In this document: piece after piece, positions 1 to 10,540 of the stretch | Numbering within the stretch: position 1 is the stretch's first letter | Layout: each line of letters starts with the position of its first letter | Assembly: GCA_020466095.1 (NCBI GenBank) | Contig: CM035807.1 | Span: forward strand, 45,629,978-45,693,977 | DNA length: 64,000 bases | From: Chlorops oryzae | Lineage: Eukaryota; Arthropoda; Insecta; Diptera; Chloropidae | Direction: 5' to 3' | Program-made: the position numbers and the translations under genes | Notes under the pieces: generated by a model | What the model was told of the DNA's origin: nothing | The model's database searches: none | Seen by the model: only the letters and a program-made list of their open reading frames with translations

Positions 1-695
1 CTTGCTCAAATTAAAATGGACATAGAAGGAATTCCAACGACTTTCAATCCGAAACGAATTCCATCTGAACTGAAACTATGCATCACATTGAGGTAAATAT
101 AAATATTTATTGAAAATTTGATTCACTGGTATCACAAGTTGGGTGTGATTATGTGTATGGTGTTGATGGAACACTTTCGAGTTTTGATGCATAATTGAGG
201 AGTTGAACAGTTTAAATCGCCGATGCGTTGCGTTCAACGCAAGCAATTTCCTCTTCCCCAAAAATATTCGCAATTTGCAGCTTGACTTTGTCAATCGTCA
301 GCGGAGGAAAAGTTTTAACAGTAGTCGCCATCGAATCGAAGAACTGCTGCACACCGCATTTTGGTGGTGGCGTTGGTGGAATGAAGTTCATTGGATTTGG
401 TCGCTTACGTTGAAGGAATTCGCGCAAAACATCGGTAGTGGTTGCCGCTGAGGTATGGTTTCGCTTTTTTGCGGAGTTTTGCAAATAGTACTCGTGGTGC
501 CATCGTCGCAGACACTGAAACTACACAGAGAAAACGATACCACATAAAATAGAAGAAAAACAATAAGATTTCTCTATGGTTTTTATCCAAGAAGATTGTC
601 TTATTGAAACCATAGAGAAAAACTTATTGTTTATTTTAACGAAAAATTGAACGAAAAGTCAAGAAGATAACTTATCATTTAGATATGAATTCTTG

Positions 696-737
696 TAAAA
701 AACCAGGTCGGCGGGTTCGATCCCTGCTCCAGCGAGC
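696..737 (+). other. tRNA-like 3' half (T-arm and acceptor) in the TIR element
   Basis: Positions 711-727 fold as a perfect 5-bp T-stem around a TTCGATC loop (GCGGG/CCTGC), followed by TCCAGCG as an acceptor-like strand. Upstream, CTTGTAA resembles an anticodon loop with TGT. The rest of the cloverleaf is not convincing, so this is a tRNA-derived fragment, not a tRNA gene. Matching fragments occur at 5450-5466 and 29339-29355. Confidence 0.5.
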
Positions 738-1014
738 GTTGTTTTTTTTTTTTTTTTTTGGAAAAGTAGATAATTTAACATTTACATTATTTGAAAAAAT
801 TAGAAATATAAGATTTTACCAAAGTTTTTATGCTTAAAAAATTAAAAAAAAAATTCTTAAGGAATTTCTTGAAAGCGCTTATGCGTGACGTTTCGGAAAG
901 GCCCGACGAAAGCAACTTGGTGTTATTGGTTCGTGTCCTACTTGCTTTCTGCTCCCCGTATTTTTCCTCTCGAAATTAACTTGCGTTTTATACTCCATCT
1001 TTACACAACTTCTT

Positions 1015-1087
1015 TGGCCTGCGGCGGGGTTCGAACTCGGACCTTCCAGATTACAAGTCTAGCACACTTCAACTACGCCATCGCGAG
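1015..1087 (-). pseudogene. degenerate tRNA-like sequence, possible tRNA-Thr(TGT) pseudogene
   Basis: On the minus strand an A-box-like TGGCGTAGTTGAAG is followed by a 5-bp anticodon stem enclosing CTTGTAA (anticodon TGT) and a B-box-like GAGTTCGAACCCC. The T-stem has two mismatches and the acceptor strands do not pair, so it is a pseudogene or the tRNA-derived part of a short interspersed element. Confidence 0.45.
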
Positions 1088-1986
1088 ATATGATTTCAGC
1101 TTGCTAGATTGATTATATCAATGTAAGTGCAAAAAAACTGGTCTGTATTTTTAAACTATGGAATGAATACGGAATTCACATATTTTTTTAAATCAATAAG
1201 TCTTGCTTTTTATATTAAAAAGGCTTCTTCTTAAAGCGATAAGGATAACTTATCAAAAGGTCACTTTTATAAGAATGTCACATAGTTTGATTGATATGCT
1301 TACCTTATTATTTGAATATATCAAGAAGTTTTCCATATTCTTTAACAGAAATAATGAGATATTCACATTAAATATATGAGGATATCTATTAAAATGTTTC
1401 AATAAGATTTTCTCTGTGGATTCAAAGAGTTTTCTCTATGGAAAAAGCACATCGTTCATATAGTTTAAGAAGATTTCTCTATAAAATCGCTCAATAAGGG
1501 GATCTTATTGATTTTATGTGTTCATATTTTTCTGTGTGTACTGAAAGGATTGTCGCTCACTCTGGCAGACTGTGATTCATTCGACATTTTCGTTTGCCCA
1601 AGTTTGCATTGATATTCTTCATTGGTTTGGCTTTGTACATAGTCGTCCAACATATGATCTGCGTTGAATTCATGCAGGTAATCTTCAGTTTCGCTTTGTG
1701 GTATATTGGTGGTCGTCCTAAAATGGGATACCCCGAATCCATCATAGCATTTCAATCAAAAATTGCATTCAAGTAATACTCAAGATCGCTTCAGTTGCGA
1801 CGTATCCAGCAAAAACATAAAGGACTGGTCTCTCTTCGATTTTTTAGCAGAAGCGGACGATCCTGTCGGTTTTTTCTCCCTATGTCGCATGAAGTAGTCG
1901 CGCATAACGACCCATTTCTTCTTGACATCTTCAATTGCAATGACAAATTATATAATGGAATCAATAATAATAATTTCTTCTTTCAG

Positions 1987-2817
1987 ATATCTGTCTTAAG
2001 GAGAATCGTTCCGATCGCTGGCTTTCCAACTCAGAGTACATTTCTCAACAATAAACCAATCATCGGAAAGTGTTTTAAATCAATCGTTAAGCATTTCCTA
2101 AAGATTGCGATTCCGCAACCATTAACTGAGTCTCTGCACCAAAACATTCAACAGTTCTACACGAAATTATCCTAATTGTTGCGGTGCGATTGATGGCAAA
2201 CATATCAGGATTCGATGCCCCGACAACGCCGGTTCGGCATTTTTCATAAAGAATATCATTCGATTGTCTTGTTGGCAATCGTCGACGCTAATTTGAAATT
2301 TGTTGCTATCGACGTTGGCTCATATGGACGAAAAGGTGATGCAGGAATTTTTCTAAAGAGCTCAATGGGAAAGGCGATCGATCGAGGCGAATTCAATATC
2401 CCACCACCACCAGCAATTCTATTCACGGATATCGTATTGCCTAATGTTATTCTCGGTGACGAAGCTTTTTCCTTGAAAGTCAATATTATGCAACCGTACC
2501 CACGACACCAATCTTTGCACGAACGCGAAAAAGCAATCTATAACTACAGACATTCGAGAGGAAGAAGAACGACAGAAAATGCTTTCGGCGTTATGTCGTC
2601 ATATTTCCGAATACTTTTTACGCCAATTCAATCATCTGTGGACAAAATTGATAATATTGTACTGGCTGCGTGCGTATTACATAACATGATGCGTTCTGAA
2701 AAAATGTATTCTCCGTCCGAATTATCGTTCGGCAATATTACAAACATCCAAAAGTCAACATGTTCAATGGCACCACTTGCAACACGTGCTAGCCGACCCA
2801 ACTCTGCAGCACCTTAA
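1987..2817 (+). pseudogene. PIF/Harbinger (HARBI1-like) transposase, frameshifted
   Basis: The translated segments match the DDE_4-type transposase of PIF/Harbinger elements. In order: an N-terminal piece ending QQFYTKLS (to 2173), the first-Asp region CCGAIDGKHIRIRCP (2177-2220), EYHSIVLLAIVDANLKF (from about 2242), the second-Asp region LGDEAFSL (near 2455), and the C-terminal HSRGRRTTENAFGVM (near 2550) with the presumed catalytic Glu, followed by LAACVLHNMM. Two compensating one-base frameshifts (near 2175 and 2240) break the frame. A splice-acceptor-like TTTCTTCTTTCAG ends at 1986, so this may be the last coding exon. The enzyme would cut and rejoin DNA at the element ends. No clear terminal repeats were found. 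Confidence 0.75.
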
Positions 2818-3318
2818 ATCCGCGACACATTCAAAATTATTTCAACGGAGTGAGAGCTGTAGAATGGCAAGAACGAATGACAAATTAAAAGTTGTACTCA
2901 CCGTCCTTCTCCAATGGATCTATCAATTTCAACCACAATATATTTTTCTTTTCGCCGTCTCGATAATCTTTGTTTTTGACATTGACTCGTTCGATTTCAC
3001 GTAATTTATAATTATTTCTTCCTGTTCCGAACTAAATTTAATTTTTTTGCTCATTTTCCACAATAATAATGTTAAATAAATGAACTAACAAAAAAATTAA
3101 ATTATAAACAACGACCGGCATACGTTTTCTTTGTTATAACACTAGCATAGGAATATGATTTTAACATCGATGTAGGCCCTTCGATGCATCGAAGGAAATC
3201 GATGTATTTTTCAATGCATTGGATCAAAGAAACAAAGCGATGTATTTTTTTAAGTCGCATCCCTACACTAGCCAATCACCCCTATTCTAATAGTGCGGGA
3301 GCTAGCACGTGTTTTACC

Positions 3319-3735
3319 CTCCTCATAAGCGCCGCATTCCAAATGTATCTTAAAAGACGGGGTTTTACTCGTACATCACAAAAATCGTTTGCTGCCACCT
3401 CAGAGAGGTGGCATAAGGGGCGAAAATCGACGCCCAATGGGTGAAAAAATTGCCAAAAAAGCGCGATCTGCGCCGCGGTTGAAATTTTGCTGAGTGGTAG
3501 ATAAATGGCAAACTAAGCGAAAAATCATTTACTGCCACCTGTGGGAGGTGGCTAAGTCCTGCTGCCAGTCGATTGAAGTGGCAAAATTAAGAAATGAACC
3601 CTCCTCATAAGCGCCGCGCTTGAAAATTTGGATTCAGTTAGGGAATATACTCACTAACACGAAAATCATTTGCTGCCACCTGTGGGAGGTGGCGAAGTCT
3701 TGCTGCCAGGACGATAAAGTCCGCGGCGTCAAGCG
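3319..3735. repeat. three ~141-bp tandem units, each with a GCCACCT/AGGTGGC hairpin
   Basis: Perfect 7-bp inverted repeats GCCACCT-N5-AGGTGGC occur at 3394-3412, 3534-3552 and 3675-3693, spaced 140 and 141 bp. Around them the units share diverged blocks such as GCGCCGC, GAAAATCATTT and, in units 2 and 3, a trailing GCTGCCAG. CCTCCTCATAAGCGCCGC appears in units 1 and 3 (from 3319 and 3600). No coding potential is seen. Confidence 0.8.
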
Positions 3736-4382
3736 AATGGACAAGTTTGCAACTGAAGTCTTTTCGCAGACACTTCTGTTATAAATAGCGCAAAGACTTA
3801 AGACACGAGCTGTAAAGATGTGACATAATTTAAATGGCTTCCCTAAAAACGCAGAGCAGATTATATAAGTTTCTGGTATCAATCAACCAAGTTTTAAGTT
3901 TGAGATTTGCTTAAAAATCTTCAACATACTTGGTTTCTTTTTATTCACTCTTCCTGTGTGCTTAAATTCCGCAGTGTGCTTAAAAATAAAAATATGTAGA
4001 ATCGGGCTGAATGTCATATTTCTGTCGAACAGAAACTGAAAACAATTATGAAAAATTGTTTTAGTTTCAGTTGCCGAGCGGCATTTTCAGTCGACATTTC
4101 GGTCGGCGCCAAATTTGAAAAATTACGTCACAGTTTTTTTTCAGTTGCTTTTGTATGGAATTCAGTTTTAGTTTCGGTTTCGGTTCCTAGCGACTACACG
4201 GCTTAAGTAGTTTTATTTAAACCGATTTTATTTCAATTTCTTTAAACTAATGTCATAATAATTTCTTTGAAATTTAATTAATACTAATAAATATATTACA
4301 AATTAATTAAAAACGTTTTGGTTTCTATGATTTTTAATTTTTTATTTTATTTAAGCTTTTTAATCAACTCTCAACTTTTACT

Positions 4383-4866
4383 TTAAAAAACTTTTGAAGG
4401 TGTTTCCGTAGCTTTACGTTGAATGCATTCCTTATGTATGTGGTATTTTTTAATTTTTTGTAAGCATTTGCGAATGCTGTCTTCAGGGTCCTTTTCTTCA
4501 GCAAAGGCATCTAAAATATTGATTTTTTAAATTAATTATATGTTTATATAGAATATTTTTTAGTTTTTCACCAATTAAGGCAGAGTAAAATCGTTCATGG
4601 TCCTTCAATCTTTTTTTCCCATGGGTTCCATCAACATTATATTTCATGGCTATTTCGTCGCTTAACACTGCTGACAATTGTTTTTTTGGATTTTGCCGAA
4701 AAAGGGATTTCATTGCTTTAACCTGTTGGAGTAAAAACTTTTTAATGACTCTCATAAAAAAGAAAATTTTCAAAAAGCTCTTTACTTACATAAAGTTGCT
4801 TATTTTCATCCGACAGCTTCCGCTCGAACTCAACCAAATGCTTTTCCGTTAACGGGAAAGTAAAGG
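4383..4866 (-). CDS. DUF4806-containing protein, last three exons
   Basis: Three exons join cleanly on the minus strand: 4790-4866 (77 nt), 4572-4722 (151 nt) and 4383-4510 (128 nt, ending in TAA at 4383-4385). The introns are 67 nt (GTAAGT...CAACAG) and 61 nt (GTGAAA...TTTTAG), and a CTCTAG acceptor precedes the first exon seen. The product carries FPLTEKHLVEFERKL, then FRQNPKKQLSAVLSDEIAM and YNVDGTHGKKRLKDHERFYS, the pattern I associate with DUF4806, a domain of unknown function common in insect gene families. A basic tail follows. Frames are open and phases match (0, then 1), so these exons look functional or only recently lost. Exons further 5' are not found; a retrotransposon begins at about 4949. 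The gene may be a 5'-truncated copy, or its upstream exons may lie elsewhere. Confidence 0.7.
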
Positions 4867-4948
4867 CTAGAGATGAAAAAACTGTAGAGGTGAGAGCCTA
4901 CTTGAATTGATCACTTGAAATAATTTGAGTATACTAAATTCTGGCAAA

Positions 4949-6325
4949 GAGGCCTACTTTTATAAATAGAATTAGGGAGGAGGTCTTAGACATCACCCAA
5001 GACACATCATTTATAAGGCATTTTGTCAAGAAATGGAAAGTTTCTACAGAAACATCCATGTCTGATCACCGTCATATTACCTTTGACATTGATTTAGGTC
5101 GACAAATTACTGGTACGTATAGGGCACCTAGGACCTCAGACTGGGAGCGTTTTAAAGTATTCCTCATGGTTAACCTAGATATGCACAAACGGACCATCAG
5201 AAATGTCCATGACCTTGAACTGGCTGCTAGCACTTTAAACGCAGCAGTCATCAATTTATACCATGAAGCCTGTCCTGTCAAGACAAAGACTAGAAATACG
5301 ATCACACCATGTATATATACTTTTTTTTTGTTTAAAAACGTAAACTTCACAATCCAATTAGTTTCCATGACGCTTTAGTAACTGCAAATTTAGCATCTCG
5401 GGCTCCCCTACTACTAATTGTGATATGAATTCTTGTAAAAATCAGGTCGGTGGGTTCGATCCCTACTCCAGCGAGCGTCGGTTTTTGTTTTTTTTTTTTG
5501 CGAAAAGTAGATAATTTAACATTTACATTAGCAGTCATCAACTTATACCATGAAGCCTGTCCTGTCAAGACAAAGACTAGAAATACGATCTCACCATGGT
5601 GGAGCAAAAAGCTAGCCAATCTAAGAGCCGAATCCCGGAGGCTCTTTAATAGAGCTAAGCCCCATGGTGAATGGGATGCATACATGAACGGCGTAACGGC
5701 CTACAATAAGGAAATTATAAGGGCGAAAAGAAAATCATGGAGAAACTTCTGCTCAGGGCTTCAAGAGCTAAGTGGTAGTGCTAAATTCCATAGACTAATC
5801 TCTTAGAGCCACATGGCATGCTTTCCTGATATTGAGGGAGCCTTTGATAACACGGATCACTCGCATATTGAAAGCTGCCTCCGTGACAAAGGAGTCGAAA
5901 ACACGACACATGCATGGATAAGCAGTATTCTGAGAAGATGTACCCTCGGCAACGCCGAGATTAAAACAAACGCGACAAAAGGCTGTCCTCAAGGAGGAGT
6001 CTTATCTCCCCTCCTGTGGTCCATTGTTGCAGATGAGCTTCTCCATCGCCTGAACGCTGAAAGATTCGAGGTATAAGGATATGCTGATGACATCGACATC
6101 CTTGTAAGAGGGAAATATGAAGACACGATCTCATATCGGCTTCAGGACGCCCTGAAAATCGTGAAAAGGTGGTGCAGAGATAACGATCGATGAGAAAATG
6201 ACTTGGAATGCTCATCTTGAGAGAACAATACAGAAAGCCAGAGCGGCATTATGGGCCAGTCGCAGCCTTATTGGCAGTGACTGGGGACTCAACCCGAAGC
6301 TCAGCCGCTGGATGTACATTTGGTA
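4949..6325 (+). pseudogene. LOA/R1-type non-LTR retrotransposon ORF2 relic
   Basis: Segments in order are: the end of the endonuclease (REEVLDIT at about 4977, then MSDHRHITFDID from 5058), a linker (5100-5300 and 5530-5800), and reverse transcriptase palm blocks (FPDIEGAFDNTDH from 5824; GCPQGGVLSPLLW near 5982; YADDIDILVRG near 6077). After WCRDN (about 6185) the frame jumps to TWNAHLERTIQKARAALWAS, so roughly 80 residues of the thumb region are missing. Frameshifts and stops occur at several points, and a 230-bp insertion with a flanking duplication interrupts the linker. The family copies itself by target-primed reverse transcription; this copy is dead. Clade assignment between LOA and R1 rests on motif style only. 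Confidence 0.75.
5305..5530. mobile_element. small tRNA-like insertion in the LOA/R1 relic, flanked by ~65-bp direct repeats
   Basis: The sequence 5242-5303 (AGTCATCAATTTATACC...) recurs almost exactly at 5531-5595. Between them lies about 230 bp containing a T-arm-like GTGGGTTCGATCCCTAC (5450-5466), a poly(T) run and GAAAAGTAGATAATTTAAC, closely matching 685-790 inside the 521-1540 element. The flanking repeat is far longer than a usual target-site duplication. Confidence 0.6.
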
Positions 6326-6535
6326 ATTTGTTGCTCTGTGCGCTGTGCGTAGGAAACTTTTCGCATATTTGCTTTTATAACGTAACATGATAATTGAAGT
6401 ACCCTTTTCCATATTCAGAGCAATTTTCAAAAAACTAACGACAGAGGACGACTGAATTATTCAGATTTAACGAAATCAAGTCAAACTGAAATAAAAAAAT
6501 ATTCAAAACCCGAGAATATTTATATAACAGTTTTT

Positions 6536-6635
6536 NNNNNNNNNNNNNNNNNNNNNNNNNNNNNNNNNNNNNNNNNNNNNNNNNNNNNNNNNNNNNNNNN
6601 NNNNNNNNNNNNNNNNNNNNNNNNNNNNNNNNNNN
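6536..6635. other. 100-N scaffold gap
   Basis: A run of exactly 100 N. It separates the tail of the LOA/R1 relic from the mariner relic and removes the mariner 5' end. Confidence 0.99.
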
Positions 6636-7745
6636 CTTTTGTGAAGCAACTTTTGTTATTGTGAAAAAAATGGAAAAAAAGGAATTTCGGTTTTGATAAA
6701 ATACCGTTTCTGAAAAAAAACAGTGGAAGCAAAAATTGCTTGTAATGAGTTTCCGGACTCTGCCCCAGGAAAATCAACAATATTGATTGGTTGCAAAATT
6801 CAAGCGGGTGAAATGAGCACGGAGGACGGTGAACGCGGGACGCCCGAAAGAGGTGGTTACCGACGAAAAACATCAAAAAAATTCAAAAATGATTTTGAAT
6901 GACCGTAAAATGAAGTTGATCGAGATAGCAGAGGCCTTAAAGCAAAGGAACGTGTTGGTCATACATTCATCAATATTTGGATATGAAAAAGCTCTGGCAA
7001 AATGGGTGCCGCGCGAGCTCATTTGACCAAAAACAACAACGTGTTGATGATTCAGCGGTGTTTGCAGCTGTTAATCGCAATACACCCGAGTTTTTGCGTC
7101 GATATGTGACAATGTGAAACATGGCTCTATCACTACACTCCTGATCCAATCGACAGTCGGCTGAGTGGACAGCATCGGTGAACCGTCTCCGAAGCGTGGA
7201 AAGATCAAAAGTCCGCTGGCAAAGTAATGGCCTTTTTTTTGGGATGGGCATGGAATAATTTTTTCGATTATCTTGAGAAGGGAAAAACCATCAACATGAC
7301 TATTTATGTCGTTATTGGAGCATTTGAAGGTCGAAATCGCGGCAAAACGGCCCCATATGAAGAAAAAAAAAAGTGTTGTTCCACAAGACAACGCACCGTG
7401 CCACAAGTCATGAGAACGATGGCAAAAATTCATGAATTAGGCTTCGAATTCCTTCCCCACCCACCGTTTTCCAGACTGGCCCCAGCGACTTTTTCTTGGT
7501 CTCAGACCTCAAAAGGATGCTCGCAGGGAAAAATTTGGCTGCAATGAAGAGGTGATTGCCGAAATGAGGCCTATTTTGAGCAAAACCGAAGGATACTACC
7601 AAAATGGTATCAAAAAAATTGGAAGGTCGTTATAATCGTTGTATCGCTCTTGAAGGGAACTATGTTGAATAATAAAAACGAATTTGACAAAAAAATGTGT
7701 TTTTCTTTGTTAGACCGGGGACTTATCAGCCAACCTGTTATTCAC
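6636..7745 (+). pseudogene. mariner (irritans-type) transposase relic
   Basis: Broken frames carry recognisable mariner pieces: GRPKEVVTDE (near 6840), KMILNDRKMKLIEIAEAL, DDSAVFAAVNRNTPEFLRRYV, VVIGAFEGRNRGKTAP, the catalytic region VPQDNAPCHKS (near 7380) and HELGFEFLPHPPFS (near 7430), then the C-terminal GRYNRCIALEGNYVE. Many stops and shifts make it inactive. It ends in AGACCGGGGACTTATCAGCC (from about 7712), the inner-to-outer 3' terminal repeat also seen at 22921 and 30182. Its 5' end is lost in the N gap. It is inserted beside or in the Helitron that follows. A sister copy with a large internal deletion is at 29665-30207. Confidence 0.8.
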
Positions 7746-7749
7746 CAAT

Positions 7750-10170
7750 ATTATCAAAAGCGTAGAAGGCTCATATCAATGTTGAGTACTGTAACTCGGT
7801 CAAAGCAATTAAATACATATGCAAGTATGTAAATAAAGGCAGTGATATGGGTGTTTTTGGGGTTGCAGAGAACAGAAATGATGAAATCACCCAATATCAA
7901 ATGGGGAGATATATTAGTAGCAACGAGGCACTTTGGCGAATTTTGTCTTTCCCGATTCATGATCGCAGTCCAGCTGTTATTCATTTAGCAGTTCACTTGG
8001 AAAATGGACAGCGTGTGTATTTCACTGTTGATAATGCACAGCAGATTGCAGAGCGACCGCCATCAACGACATTACTAGCATTTTTTAAACTATGTGAAAG
8101 CGATCATTTGCTCAGCCACTGTTTTATTCCCAAGTACCTACATATTACACATGGAATGGAAGTTAAAAAAATGGGAAAGGCAAAAGAGGGGAAATCCCAT
8201 TGAAGGTTATCCTGGTGTTTTTGCGACTGACGCCATAGGACGACTTTATACAGTACATCTCAGTCATGCTGAATGCTTTTATTTGCGTCTGTTGTTGACT
8301 CATATTCGTGGCCCTACGTCTTTTTTAAGTTTGAAAACAATTAACGAGCATTTGTGCCATACTTTTCGTCAAGCATGCGAGGTATTGAACTTACTTGAAA
8401 ACGATAACCATTAGGATGCTACACTTTTGAATGCATCGGCTACAGGCACACCCCATCAAGTACGAACATTATTTACTATTATTATCGTAACATGTTTTCC
8501 ATCAAATACGTTCGAATTATGGCAAAGTTATCGTGACTATATGACCGAGGATATTTTGCATAGAATGCGCCGTATCGCTTATAATCATGAATTAATTTTT
8601 ACATTGGAAATGTATACTGAGGCATTGTATATCATTGAAGTTATGTGTTTAGCGATCGCTAATAAATCATTGCCACAACTAGGTTTACCTGATTCTGATC
8701 GATCAATTTATAACGCATTTAATCAAGAAATGCAACGTGAACAACAATACGATTTAAATGAACTGAACACATTTATAAATATAAATCGCCCAAAACTGAA
8801 TCGACAACAAAAAAATGCATATGAAACCATTATGCAAGCTGTTAAAAACGGAAACGGAGGTATGTTTTATTTGGATGCACCAGGAGGTACCGGAAAAACG
8901 TTTTTGAATTTTTTGCTTTTAGCAAGTATAAGATCAGAAGGATATACAGCATTAGCACTGGCATCGTCTGGAATAGCCGCTACATTATTGGATGGTGGTC
9001 GAACAGCCCACTCCGCACTTCGACTACCATTTAATATTCAGAACAATGAATGTCCAATCTGTAATATTTCAAAAAATTCTAGCACGGGACAAGTATTGTA
9101 ACAATGCAAATTAAAAGTGTGGGATGAATGTACGATGGCACATCATAAATCAGTAGAAGCGCTGGACAGACCTTTGCAAGAGATACGTAGTAATGGAGAA
9201 ATATTTGGTGGTGCTTTAATATTATTGGCTGGCGATTTCCGCCGAACATTGCCTGTGATTCCCCGTTGAACTGCAGCTGATGAATTAAATGCATGTTTAA
9301 AATCCTCCCGTTTATGGCGCCATGTACAGACACTGACTTTAAGTACAAATGTGCGTGTTCAAATGCAAAATGATCCATCGGCTGACGAATTTTCAAGGCA
9401 TTTATTAGCTATTGGAAACGGACAAACTCGTATTGATGACTCGTGACTGGCTTAATCAATTTACCAAACAATTTTTGTAATTACGTACAAAAGAAAGAAG
9501 AATTGATTTTAAGTGTTTTTCCAAATATTGCGCAAAATTATCGAAGCTATAATTGGTTAGCTGAAAGAGCGATACTAGCTGCAAAAAAAAAGACGTTTCC
9601 CAATTTAATGCCAGGTCTAGTTATAACATATCTATCAATGGATACAGTAATGAACCAAAATGACGCTGTGAATAATCCAACCGAATTTTTGAATTCTTTG
9701 GATTTGCCAGGTCTACCACCTCATCGTTTGCAAATCAAAATTGGTGCACCCATTATTTTGCTTCGAAATATTAATTAGGCTCGATTGTGCAACGGTACAA
9801 GATTAGCTGTCAAAAAGGCCATGAATAGTATAATTGAAGCAACGATTTTAAATGGGAAATTCAAGGGTGAAGATGTCTTGATTCCACGTATTCCTCTGAT
9901 CCCACCAGATTTACCTTTTGAATTTATAAGATTGCAATTTCCAGTTCGACTTGCGTTTGCCATGACAATAAATAAGGCGCAGGGGCAATCATTATAATTA
10001 TGCGGAATTAACTTAGAATATCTTTGCTTTTCTCATGGCCAAATATACGTATCATGCTCGCGTGTAGGAAAACCATCAGCTCTGTTTATTTATACTATTT
10101 ACAACTCACGGCAAAACAAAGAATATTGTATACGAAAGGGCTCTGCAATAGTATACATACTAATTTGTAA
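7750..10170 (+). pseudogene. Helitron Rep/helicase relic (C-terminal part, PIF1-like helicase)
   Basis: Blocks resemble the Helitron polyprotein downstream of the Rep catalytic motif: IKYICKYVNKGSD (about 7807), GRYISSNEALWRILSFPIH, then after shifts PKYLHITHGMEVKKMGK and GRLYTVHLSHAECFYLRLLL. The longest open frame (8427-9101) holds LNRQQKNAYETIM and the Walker A motif DAPGGTGKTF (about 8876). Then come KVWDECTMAHHKSVEALDR, the Walker B-like LLAGDFRRTLPVIPR (about 9226), LPNNFCNYV and a C-terminal block to about 10150. In-frame stops occur at 9099, 9268 and 9444, with several frameshifts. The HUH nickase motif is absent, either lost or upstream of the mariner insertion. This element would have moved by rolling-circle replication; this copy is dead. 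Confidence 0.85.
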
Positions 10171-10319
10171 TTTTCAAGCAAGATATATACGTAGGAAACT
10201 ATTCGAATCAATTCAATATGAAAGCAGAATTCTGAAAAAATGAACGCAGAAATGGAAAAAAGTAAGTATTTTATTATATAATTCGTATCTATCAATATAT
10301 TTTTTGGTATCCTTTAGTA

Positions 10320-10376
10320 ATGGATAAATATTTGGTAGTGCTTTAATATTATTGGGTGGTGACTTACGCCAAAAAT
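10320..10376 (+). repeat. second, displaced copy of the Helitron Walker B segment
   Basis: ATATTTGG-TAGTGCTTTAATATTATT (10326-10350 region) followed by GGGTGGTGACTTACGCC repeats the helicase stretch at 9203-9242 with few changes. It lies beyond the helicase C-terminus, so it is a fragment of another Helitron or an internal rearrangement. Confidence 0.65.
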
Positions 10377-10540
10377 AGAGAACGCAAAACAAAATCAATA
10401 AATGGTTAAGACGTATAGTTTATGTCTTAAAAAGAGGATTTCATCTTTTTATAAATTTTTGATCCTTTTTTTAAGATTCTAGATCAAAAGAGTTCGTAGA
10501 TTATTAACCATTTCCACAAACATGGAAGGAACTTGATATC

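Larger units (their letters stand above)
521..1540. mobile_element. 1.0-kb non-autonomous TIR element inserted in the MADF gene
   Basis: The left end begins TACACAGAGAAAA (522-534) and the right end is its near-perfect inverse TTTTCTGTGTGTA (1528-1540). CTGAAA occurs directly outside both ends (515-520 and 1541-1546), consistent with a target duplication of at least 6 bp; extending it gives 7 of 8 matches. There is no transposase inside. The element contains a poly(T) run and two tRNA-like stretches in opposite orientation (about 696-737 and 1015-1087). A shortened, truncated relative lies at 29306-29664 and the same tRNA-like piece sits in the LOA relic at 5305-5530. The superfamily is uncertain; a 7-8 bp duplication would suit hAT or P. 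Confidence 0.65.
212..1950 (-). pseudogene. MADF/BESS-type DNA-binding protein of a PIF/Harbinger element, split by an insertion
   Basis: Read on the minus strand from about 1950. The first part (1950-1794) gives a lysine-rich block with KKWVVMRDYFMRHR, typical of the end of a MADF (Myb/SANT-like) domain. It is followed by a linker (1755-1541) and, beyond an insertion, by a C-terminal block (484-212) with the BESS-like pattern FFDSMATTV...LQIANIF. MADF/BESS proteins bind DNA; PIF/Harbinger elements usually carry such a protein beside the transposase, and a Harbinger transposase lies divergently just to the right (1987-2817). The reading frame is broken by the 521-1540 insertion and also shifts by one base across it, so the gene is dead. 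The N-terminal MADF helices upstream of 1950 are not recognisable. It could instead be a host MADF gene, but the neighbour argues against that. Confidence 0.6.

Noticed and set aside
1015..1087. functional tRNA-Thr gene
   Set aside because: The T-stem has two mismatches and the acceptor arms do not pair.
5347..5685. 112-residue minus-strand frame
   Set aside because: Runs across the tRNA-like insertion and antisense to the LOA/R1 linker; no domain.
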